From positions 13,083 through 77,082 of the forward strand of contig KN805450.1 in assembly GCA_000818945.1 (NCBI GenBank): a stretch of 64,000 nucleotides of DNA, written 5' to 3'. The stretch comes from Schizochytrium sp. CCTCC M209059 (Eukaryota > Sar > Bigyra > Thraustochytrida > Thraustochytriidae). Made by a program: the position numbers and the translations under genes. Each line of letters starts with the position of its first letter. Position 1 is the first letter of the stretch. Of this stretch, positions 38,346-46,466 are shown piece after piece. A model generated the notes under the pieces. The model was not told where the DNA came from. It saw only the letters and a program-made list of their open reading frames with translations, and did no database searches.

Positions 38346-40841
38346 CTAGCCTGCTCTTGCTTCTGCAAGCTTCTTCTTGGTGGCCGTGGCCTTGACCATT
38401 TGCGCAGCTACGCGCTGTTTCTGCTTGGTCTCAATCCCGCCATAAAAAGCACCATCCTGGGCCGCGAGCTCGGCCTCCTCGGCCGCGCAATGCGCGAGCT
38501 GATCCTCTTGCGTAGTTTGCGCCAAGGCCACGGCATCTTCGGTGCGAGCATCGAGGAAGGCGCGATCATAAAATACTGGCCGGATCTTGGCGCGCTGTAG
38601 CCGTGCTCCGAGGTCAAACCATCGCTCACCATGGCAAAACGCCTTGTATTGCTGCGCAAGCGACAAAATGACGCGTCGTTGATGCGAAAGCTCTTCGACA
38701 AATGATCCATGCTTGTCGAGCTCAAGGCTCTCGAGAAGCGCAGAAATACGATCGCGCATCTCCACAGCGTCTGCGGCGCTGAGAACCTTGCGCTGGTCGT
38801 CAGGAAGCATAAGCGCCTGAGCATCGTTGAGTGCCTGAAGGAGACGTGCCCGCGGGCCCGTGGCAATTTGTGGCGGCGATGACGACGATGATGACGATGA
38901 CGATGCATTTGCGTTTCCGAGCGGCCGCTCCAGGTCTGTAATGAGGGCTTCCGTACAGGACTTGGACACCCAGAGATCGAGGATGAGCGAGAGAGCATCT
39001 GCTTTGGAAGGTGTCGAGGATTTGTAGTGCAATGCAATGGGCACAGCCTGTGGGTTGTTGGCGAGAAGGTCGGCAAGCAACGCGAGGGCCTGGCCTTGCA
39101 CCTGCACGACAGAGCCGTCGATGAGGTCGAGAACGCGTTCAATGCCATCTGCCTCCTCAATAAAGACCCGCTCCGATGCAGAATCATTTACGATGCAAGC
39201 GTGCGCGCACGCAAGCCCGGCAATCACGCAGGTTTCCTGGTGACGCAACGCAGCGCGGTCTGGAGTGAGAAGAATAGCAGCTACAGCTCGAATGCCGCCA
39301 GTATCCTTGAGTGCTGGCGCCGCCGCGCTGCCCATGCGCGTAAGAACGAGCGCTGCCGCCTCGCGGATCTCTTCGCTTGAAGAACTTTCAATGAGGTATA
39401 CAAGGAGATCCACCGTGGCATATAGGTCTTCGGGTAGATCTCGACAGTGCAAGACCACTCGCAAGCACGCTTGCACCAACTCATTTTGCTCTTGCTGGTG
39501 ATGTTCATCGCGAATTACAACAGGTGCGGCAAAGCCCGTCTCGGGTGCATCAAAAGACGCACGACCCACAGCGCAGCGCACCACATCGAGTGCGACGAGC
39601 TGGTCGCGGTCTTGAGGCCCTAACGCCGCGAGAAGGTCCAGCGCGTGAAGGCGGAGCGTCTCCCGCTGGCGCAGCGAGTATGGCAATGTTGGCACTCGTT
39701 GGGGCAAAGGTTCCGGCAAAACATAGCCTCGAAGCGTGTCGACAAACAGGGACTCGTCAATGACTGGTCTGCAAGCAGCGTCGCGCGCGAGGCGCCGGAG
39801 CGTGTGCCATGTGAGAAGCTTGAACTCGAGGTCCAGAGGGTCCGCGGTGGCATGGTGACGCGGGTCGCACCCGGTGGGAAGTTCGTGCTCGGCTGCCGAC
39901 GCGTAGAGCAAGAGGAGCGAGAGGAAGCCCGAGGACTTGAACAGAGGAAGATTGGCGTCTCGCGAAGCGAGTTGTGCGGCAATGATGAGCACCTCGTTGC
40001 GGAGCTGCTTGTCAGCGGTGCGATGACCTTCGAGAAGCATGCGTTCCATGAGAGAGCAGAGCATTCCAACTGCACTCGGGTTACCGAGACGCGCCAAGGC
40101 GTTGGCATGGCGAAACTTGTCGAGAAGCTGCATCCGCGTCACGGCCATGCTGCCGGCCAGACGGTCTGTCGAGTGCTCGAGCACGCTCCAAAGAATCTGA
40201 ATCATGAGTCGAATTTCATCCTTGCGAAAGTCAATGACACGCGACACGACCTCAACAAGCATGTTGGGCACGTTGGCTCGCGTTAGATTAAGAGCATTTT
40301 CGCGGTGAACAGCGAGGGCCTGTACGAGGTCCATGAGCGCGACGACATCACAGCATGCCGCGGCCGAGACTTGAGCACGTTCGTATTCTGCAGAACTGAT
40401 GCGACCATCGCCATCCACGTCATTGTCATTGAGATTGTCAACGGTTTGAGCAACAGCGGCATCAACGAGATCCATGGCCCCATATCGCGCAAAAAGGGCG
40501 CCAATCCATCCATTTTCTTGGCGTGCAAAGCGCGTCAAAAGTTGTGCGCTGGCCGTAGCGATTGCTTTCGACCCGCTCAAAAGCTCGCACAGGACAACCA
40601 GGACGGATCCAACGGAGGTCTCAAACCGGGCTCGCGCATGTGGCGTGCGCGCCACGATTTTTTCGATGCGTTGCAAGGTTTGTGGCGCTTCGGCCATTTC
40701 CAGGTGGGGCAGCAGCTCGACAAAGGCGTCGCATTCGTCCATGAAAAGAGCAGGTCCCACGGCGCGCGCGATTTCCTCGCGCCTCCTCTCGCGCAAGTCT
40801 TGCGTTAGTTCATCCCCGAGAAAGCGCACGAGTGCCTCCAT
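38346..40841 (-). CDS. HEAT/armadillo-type alpha-solenoid protein with one EF-hand loop
   Basis: 831 aa from the ATG at 40841. Residues 141-152 (DVDGDGRISSAE) are a perfect calcium-binding EF-hand loop. The rest, to about 690, is helical repeat sequence of the ARM/HEAT type, for example SSSEEIREAAALVLTRMG and VQVQGQALALLADLLANNP. A Ser-run (SSSSSSSSS) lies near 675. The last 100 residues are a charged helix (KQKQRVAAQMVKATATKKK). No catalytic motif and no membrane segment. It resembles in layout the ARM-repeat ciliary proteins (CFAP type), but I cannot name the family. Calcium-regulated scaffold is an inference. Confidence 0.8.
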   Translation of the reverse strand: MEALVRFLGDELTQDLRERRREEIARAVGPALFMDECDAFVELLPHLEMAEAPQTLQRIEKIVARTPHARARFETSVGSVLVVLCELLSGSKAIATASAQLLTRFARQENGWIGALFARYGAMDLVDAAVAQTVDNLNDNDVDGDGRISSAEYERAQVSAAACCDVVALMDLVQALAVHRENALNLTRANVPNMLVEVVSRVIDFRKDEIRLMIQILWSVLEHSTDRLAGSMAVTRMQLLDKFRHANALARLGNPSAVGMLCSLMERMLLEGHRTADKQLRNEVLIIAAQLASRDANLPLFKSSGFLSLLLLYASAAEHELPTGCDPRHHATADPLDLEFKLLTWHTLRRLARDAACRPVIDESLFVDTLRGYVLPEPLPQRVPTLPYSLRQRETLRLHALDLLAALGPQDRDQLVALDVVRCAVGRASFDAPETGFAAPVVIRDEHHQQEQNELVQACLRVVLHCRDLPEDLYATVDLLVYLIESSSSEEIREAAALVLTRMGSAAAPALKDTGGIRAVAAILLTPDRAALRHQETCVIAGLACAHACIVNDSASERVFIEEADGIERVLDLIDGSVVQVQGQALALLADLLANNPQAVPIALHYKSSTPSKADALSLILDLWVSKSCTEALITDLERPLGNANASSSSSSSSSPPQIATGPRARLLQALNDAQALMLPDDQRKVLSAADAVEMRDRISALLESLELDKHGSFVEELSHQRRVILSLAQQYKAFCHGERWFDLGARLQRAKIRPVFYDRAFLDARTEDAVALAQTTQEDQLAHCAAEEAELAAQDGAFYGGIETKQKQRVAAQMVKATATKKKLAEARAG

Positions 40842-41750
40842 TTTGCTCGCACAATGGCTTGCAAGTTTGGCGGTCAGATTGAGGGCTGCGTGTGAGCACC
40901 AGGCCCGCCTTGACGCAACAATCAAGAACCGCGGGCAGCTGCACGGTCCGCGCGCGCGCCCCCGAGGAGCGCACGCGGCACCTCCAAATATTTATTGTCT
41001 TGTGCTATGCGCGTAGACAGACGTGAACGCGACTGGAGACTCGGGACTCTCGGACCGAGAGTCTTGCCGCATTTCAACGGATCTCCGTCTTTTTTTCTTT
41101 TTTTTTCTACTAGTAGTATAGTCCTGCATATTTTTTTTAGGCCTTTAGGCCTAACCTACTTTTGGGGGAACGTTGTCATGGGATGAGCCATAGTCGCTGG
41201 ATGAGAGAAAGCGATCGAGTTATCTATCCTTGGCTGTGCTTTGTTGTGCTTGCTTTGAATAGAAAATTCATCTTGCAAAGAGAGGCAAGTAACAATCACA
41301 AAATAGTCAGTTCGTTGATTCATAAAAGTTCTACTCTTTGTCTTCCCTTTTCGTGTCCTGGGCAATATGTGCACTCAACATGAGAGCTGAGAATGCTGGA
41401 CACAGGTACTGACGCTGTTTTTTGAGACGTAAAGCTAAGCTGATTGCAACACGCCTACTTCAGATGCTAATCACTAAAGAGGAGAATTGAGACAGCTTGC
41501 AAATATTTCATTGCTTGCTCACTGATCTTTGTATCCGTGCAAAGGTCTACGCTCTCCATGCGAGTTTGTCGAAGTTATTTCGCCATGTTATGATGGCACA
41601 ATGACATGCAAGAGCGAGCACTGTCGCAAGAAATCCAACACAAAAGGCCAGACTACTACGTGACAACAACGCCCAAATTTTTCACGGACGTATAAGGAGG
41701 AGGAGGAGGAGGAGGAGGAGGAGGAGAAGAGGGAAAAAGAAGATAGACAC
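40842..41750. other. Intergenic, 5' of the solenoid gene and 3' of SDHAF1
   Basis: T-runs, a pair of TTTAGGCCT elements including palindrome TAGGCCTA at 41146-41153, and a (GGA)n tract at about 41694-41728 just after the SDHAF1 stop. Confidence 0.5.
41694..41728. repeat. GGA microsatellite
   Basis: About eleven GGA/AGG units between the SDHAF1 stop and its probable polyadenylation region. Confidence 0.9.
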
Positions 41751-42008
41751 TCAGCGCTTGATCTTGAAGACAGAGACGCGAGCGACATCCGCGCTCTCGA
41801 GCTCCTCGATGCGTCGCGTGCCTTGTCGCAGCATGAACTCGATTGTGCGAAAGTCCTTGCGGTCAACATCGGCTGCGTCGCTTCTAAACTTGGTCTTGAC
41901 GGTCTCAAAGTTCTTGAACGAGCTCGGACCGTCCTTTTTTCTCGCCACGCGCAGCGCCTTTCTGTAAAGATTCAGAACATCCTTTTGCAGGCCCGAGTGC
42001 CGCAGCAT
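41751..42008 (-). CDS. SDHAF1: Succinate dehydrogenase assembly factor 1 (LYR-motif protein)
   Basis: 85 aa from the ATG at 42008; the frame is open further but the family start is here. MLRHSGLQKDVLNLYRKALR carries the LYR motif, then R-x-EF-type sequence (VKTKFRSDAADVDRKDFRTIEF) and a helix ending RRIEELESADV. Length and motif positions fit SDHAF1/Sdh6, a mitochondrial matrix protein that helps insert Fe-S clusters in the SdhB subunit of complex II. Other LYR proteins (LYRM4/ISD11) are less similar in the RHSxLQ head and the IEFxxRxG middle. It shares a divergent promoter with the F-box gene. Confidence 0.87.
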   Translation of the reverse strand: MLRHSGLQKDVLNLYRKALRVARKKDGPSSFKNFETVKTKFRSDAADVDRKDFRTIEFMLRQGTRRIEELESADVARVSVFKIKR

Positions 42009-42686
42009 CTTGGCTTGGCAATGCTTCAGTTGCCCGTCCCCCCTCGCGAGCGTCTCCGTTGCCCACTGCCCCTCTAGCTCGCGCGCTCTCCGTCCGTCCA
42101 GCTGTAGTAGCAGCAGCAGCACAGCAGCAGTAGCAGCAGCTTCAGCTGCAGCTGGGCTTCTTTCGCTCCTCTTTTTGGTGTCTGCGCGTCCCAGGAGACA
42201 ACACACACACAGAGGGATGGATATACTACGGCAGAGAAGCCTGGACGAGAGCAAGCTTCCCGCCCTTCTTCTCTGCTTCGCCCGCCCTGTCCGCACTCGC
42301 CTTCTCCCCGCGCGCCCGTCCGCCAAAAGCCAAACAAACACTCTGCCGGCAGCAAGCAGACAGCAAGCAGACAGCAGCACTGCAGCCAGCGCTTCTCGCC
42401 GTTCCATAACTTTTGCCTTCTCGAGAACCTGCGCAACCCCTCGGTTTCCCGGCCTTCCTGAGCACTTCCCTTCCCTCGGCTGCTCCTTCTCTCCTTCTTT
42501 CCCTCCTTCCTCTCTTTCCGCCTCTGGCCGCCTGGGACGGGAGCGCGGGGCGGCTGCGGCGGCGGCGGACGCCGGCGCGAGACGGAGGGAGCGCAGGAGA
42601 GAAAAGGCGGACGCGAGATTTGAATCGATTCGAGCGCAGTCGGGCGGGGAGAAGGACGGACGCGCGCACGCACGCACGCAGACACG
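42009..42686. other. Divergent promoter of SDHAF1 and the F-box gene
   Basis: Very GC-rich, with CAGCAG tracts near 42105-42140 and pyrimidine tracts near 42480-42530. Open frames through it are compositional. Confidence 0.55.
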
Positions 42687-43495
42687 ATGCTGGACCACCT
42701 TATGCCGTGCATCCTGAACGAGATGCTTGAGTTCCTCGGCGAGGAAGACCTTGTGCGGTACGTTTACCTGGATTCGCTCTTGTTTCTTTCCTTCTTTCTC
42801 TCTTTCTTTGCACCCTCTCTCTCTCTCTCTCTTTTTGCGTAGAACAAAAGACTGACAAATCGACGAGGGGAACGCTACACAGACTGGGTATGTGCTGCAC
42901 GCGGATGTACATTGACGTCATCAGGGAGGAACCGCTGTGGGCACGTCGCTGCGCCGAGCTCTGGCGCAACAAAGTCTCCATCCCGCCGACCTTGTTGACG
43001 CGGCCGGACATCCGCAGCTTCTTTTGGTCTCGTCTTGCAGCCAAGGACGTCTCGGCGGTCCATCTCGAGCACATTCTCACATCAACCTGCTTCCATATGC
43101 GCTTCGCGCAGGGCACGGCACAGCTGTATGGCTTCGAAGACGATACCGGAAGACCCGTGCCCATGTTTCGAAAATTCGCCCCGGGTGGACGCTACCTGCG
43201 GTACCCCGAAGCGCACGATCGCGCCTCGAACTGCTGGGCCCTGAGCCCAGTCAAAGACCCTGTCGAGCACCACGAGGAAATGTACGGACCTCTTTTGCCT
43301 GGCCACACGCTCAAGTGGACCTTCAGCGCCGACGGCAAAAGCGTGGCGCTTGCCAACCTTCCGCCGCTGCGGGTGTCGCGTCGCGAAGACAATTGGGCTT
43401 GGAGACTTGAAAATGAATTCCTCGTCTACGAGACATGCTCTGCAGAAACTGTCAATGATCCCCACCGCCTCGATGTCTCGTTCACAGCCATGTGA
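42687..43495 (+). CDS. F-box protein, two exons (42687-42757, 42883-43495)
   Basis: 227 aa after splicing. Exon 1 encodes MLDHLMPCILNEMLEFLGEE; the donor CG|GTACGT at 42758 and the acceptor cacag before 42883 restore EEDLVRLGMCCTRMYIDV, a complete F-box (about 4-48) ending in the typical PLW dipeptide. The intron is 125 nt with a CT-rich tract. The C-terminal ~175 residues (with YGFEDDTGRPVPMF and WRLENEFLVYET) match no domain that I recognise. F-box proteins bind SKP1 and present substrates to SCF ubiquitin ligases; the C-terminal part would be the substrate-binding region. Confidence 0.85.
42758..42882 (+). other. Intron of the F-box gene
   Basis: 125 nt, GTACGT donor, cacag acceptor, phase 2, interrupting the F-box. 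Confidence 0.88.
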
Positions 43496-44101
43496 GACTT
43501 GCACCTTTGGTGGCATTCTACCTTTTTGGACTCTCGCTGCCGCGGGAGTGGAGGACGGGATGAGCGCTACGCATTTCGCCTTTCTGTGCCTCTCCTTTTC
43601 TCTATTTTACTCTCGAAAGCTTGCTGCCAGCAGCAGCATCAGCAGGCTTTGCCTTTCTTATTTTTGGCCATCTCACATGTATTGTCTTCCTGGCCTTCGC
43701 CTTCGCACATGTTGATATAAGTAAAGAGCGGACTTCACATCGCTCACGGCGTCGCAATTATCTCGACTGTCTTAGACCGATTTTACATAAATAACATTTG
43801 ACTTTTCCAGTCTTGTGTTGGTATCATGTGCAGTGTTGAGGAGTTCGTGTCACAAGAGACTGCCTGGCTGCCTAGCTTTTTCGGAGCACGCCATCAACGT
43901 TTGCCAAGAATCGATATTCCGAATCGTTGGCATCTTCACAATTCTTCGTTCTCGCGCCGCATTGTCGAGGATTCTGGTCTCGTCGTCTGCCAGTCCTTCA
44001 TCTGCAGCCTTCTGACAGAGGTTTACAATGAAAAATAGAAAAACAAGAAAAACTAAAAAACTAAAAAGCCCGAAAAGGCCATTAAAAAAAAAAAAAAAGC
44101 C
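43496..44101. other. Intergenic spacer
   Basis: 3' region of the F-box gene and A-rich sequence leading into the GAA array. No gene recognised. Confidence 0.5.
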
Positions 44102-44607
44102 AAGAAGAAGAAGAAGAAGAAGAAGAAGAAGAAGAAGAAGAAGAAGAAGAAGAAGAAGAAGAAGAAGAAGAAGAAGAAGAAGAAGAAGAAGAAGAAGAAG
44201 AAGAAGAAGAAGAAGAAGAAGAAGAAGAAGAAGAAGAAGAAGAAGAAGAAGAAGAAGAAGAAGAAGAAGAAGAAGAAGAAGAAGAAGAAGAAGAAGAAGA
44301 AGAAGAAGAAGAAGAAGAAGAAGAAGAAGAAGAAGAAGAAGAAGAAGAAGAAGAAGAAGAAGAAGAAGAAGAAGAAGAAGAAGAAGAAGAAGAAGAAGAA
44401 GAAGAAGAAGAAGAAGAAGAAGAAGAAGAAGAAGAAGAAGAAGAAGAAGAAGAAGAAGAAGAAGAAGAAGAAGAAGAAGAAGAAGAAGAAGAAGAAGAAG
44501 AAGAAGAAGAAGAAGAAGAAGAAGAAGAAGAAGAAGAAGAAGAAGAAGAAGAAGAAGAAGAAGAAGAAGAAGAAGAAGAAGAAGAAGAAGAAGAAGAAGA
44601 AGAAGAA
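44102..44607. repeat. Perfect GAA/TTC trinucleotide array, about 168 units
   Basis: Uninterrupted AAG/GAA repeats for about 506 bp, purine on the plus strand, ending about 310 bp upstream of the UBX gene ATG. Confidence 0.98.
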
Positions 44608-44915
44608 AGCGAGAGCGCAACAAACCCAGAAGCTGAGCGTGTTCGCTCAAACCCCTCGCGGGAGCGCCAACGAGAGCGCAACGGCCACAGGGAGAGGCGC
44701 GAGTAAGGCGCAAAGAAACGGGTCGGCTAGCGCACAGGCAAGCAAAGAAAGAGTCGCTCGTTACGTCGCGCTCGACGTCTCTCTCTCGGAGGAGGGAGGA
44801 GCATCGAAGCAGCAGCCCACTCGCACTCGCCCAAGGTGCGGCCCGGCGACAGATAACATACAGGCTCGACGAGACGTGGTAAGACGAGACACGTCGCGAC
44901 ACAGTATTCGCGAGA
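44608..44915 (+). other. 5' region of the UBX protein gene
   Basis: GC-balanced leader between the GAA array and the ATG at 44916; nothing specific recognised. Confidence 0.5.
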
Positions 44916-46220
44916 ATGAGCTCGTCGTCTTCTTCGTCCTCGTCCTCTTCGTCAGCAACAGGGAAAGGCCGACAACAGCGACCACGGAGACAAGGGGGAA
45001 ACGCCGCTGCTGTCGTTGACCTTGTCGATGACGACGACATTCAGGTTGTTGGCGGTGACGCCCAAGCACCAAAACCATCAACCTCGCGAAAACGCACGCG
45101 AGGATCGGGCGATCGCGCCGATCGCGTACGCTCATCGAAGTCTGCAACCACGCAGGGGCTCGACGCCGAGGCCATTGCTGACGAAACCGTTTCAGGTCCG
45201 TCGCGCAAGAGATCACGAAAGCAAAAGTCCAAGAGCTCTCGTAGGCAATCTTCGAAACGTTGTCGACCAGCAAAAGAGAAAAGACGTTCGTCAAGGTACA
45301 ATGATTATGACGACGACGACGAGGACGACGAGGACTGGCGAGGTGACGATGACTTTATTGTGCCGGACGACGACGGTGGCGAGTCAGCCCGGCTGGCACG
45401 GGTGTTCATGGAGAGCATGAGAGATTTAATGTCCCGTGGTCTAGCGCCTGATCCTTTGCAACAGCCAAGACATGGAGGACATGATGTGCCGATGAGCCCG
45501 AACGAGGCTTTCGAGGCAGATATGAAAAAAGCCATTGCTCAATCAAAGATCGATGAGGACGCCAAACTTCGCGAAGAACAAAACAGAGAATTCGAGCAAT
45601 CCTTAGCAGCGGATCGCGCCAAGGAAAAAGCGAGAAAACGCGAAGAAGAAGAGAAAAGCCTTGTCGAGCTCGAGCGCGAAAAGGCCAAGCAAGCCCGTCA
45701 GAAAGCGAGGGACGAGCGCATTGCTCTTTTGGAGTCGTGGAAAACATCCTTACCCCCAGAACCTGCATCGAGCGCACCTCAAGCCATTCATCTCGCCCTC
45801 TTGGTTCCTGCGGGCAGGTTTAAGCGTAGTTTTGACGAGGATGCCACCTTGTTCGACCTTATGCGCTGGGTTGCCATAACTGATCCGCGGTGCCACTTTG
45901 CGCCAAGCTTCGAAATCGTCGTGCCGCCGAATCGCCGCCTCTCATCTAATATGGCTGCCGACGAGATGAAGAAGCAAACTCTTAAGGCACTTGGTCTACG
46001 CCGCGACGGGATCCGCGTGACAGTTGAGGAAGAGGACGACGAAGAGGAAGCGGAAAATAAAGAAACAGAGAAAGAAAAAGGAAACAAAGAAGAAAAGGAT
46101 CGAGTAAATGGGCTGAACGGACGCAGAGTAGACGACAGAACCGATCGAGAAACGAATAGTGGACAATCTCGAGCGATAAAGCCTGGCACCCACGACGACG
46201 AGGTCGAGGAAATACTTTAG
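44916..46220 (+). CDS. UBX-domain protein with an N-terminal SUMO-interacting-type motif
   Basis: 434 aa. The Ser-run start is followed by VVDLVDDDD at 33-41, a textbook hydrophobic-core-plus-acids SIM. Basic, nuclear-localisation-like stretches (SRKRSRKQK, RSSRRQSSKR) and an acidic segment follow. The segment from about 200, with EFEQSLAADRAKEKARKREEEEK, is the coiled region that precedes UBX domains of the FAF/UBXN type. A UBX fold lies at about 290-375 (IHLALLVPAGRFKRSFDEDA). The acidic C-terminus ends EVEEIL. UBX domains bind p97/Cdc48, so this may be a nuclear Cdc48 adaptor; SUMO binding is inferred from the motif only. Confidence 0.82.
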   Translation: MSSSSSSSSSSSSATGKGRQQRPRRQGGNAAAVVDLVDDDDIQVVGGDAQAPKPSTSRKRTRGSGDRADRVRSSKSATTQGLDAEAIADETVSGPSRKRSRKQKSKSSRRQSSKRCRPAKEKRRSSRYNDYDDDDEDDEDWRGDDDFIVPDDDGGESARLARVFMESMRDLMSRGLAPDPLQQPRHGGHDVPMSPNEAFEADMKKAIAQSKIDEDAKLREEQNREFEQSLAADRAKEKARKREEEEKSLVELEREKAKQARQKARDERIALLESWKTSLPPEPASSAPQAIHLALLVPAGRFKRSFDEDATLFDLMRWVAITDPRCHFAPSFEIVVPPNRRLSSNMAADEMKKQTLKALGLRRDGIRVTVEEEDDEEEAENKETEKEKGNKEEKDRVNGLNGRRVDDRTDRETNSGQSRAIKPGTHDDEVEEIL

Positions 46221-46466
46221 AGAAGCAAATGGAGCACGTGCATCATGCGTGTGAAGGCGACTCGTATTTCCCACACCATCATGATAAGGCTACTAGGCTA
46301 CGGCATTCGTGCTTTTGAGTTAGACTTACACAACAGTATCCGGTGCCCCCATCCCTCCAAGGCCCATCTCGTTCGCCGTGGAAGGGGAAGGGGGAGAAGA
46401 AGGGGCTTAGAAGATATCTTAAAATGAAACATCACTTTTCGCATGTGGAATGTATAAATTCAAGCA

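Noticed and set aside
41751..42698. 315-codon version of the SDHAF1 frame
   Set aside because: The upstream 230 codons are Arg/Pro/Leu-biased promoter sequence; the LYR family starts at the ATG at 42008.
43850..45040. Poly-Leu, poly-Ser and poly-Arg open frames
   Set aside because: Translations of the GAA/TTC array in different frames; no gene.
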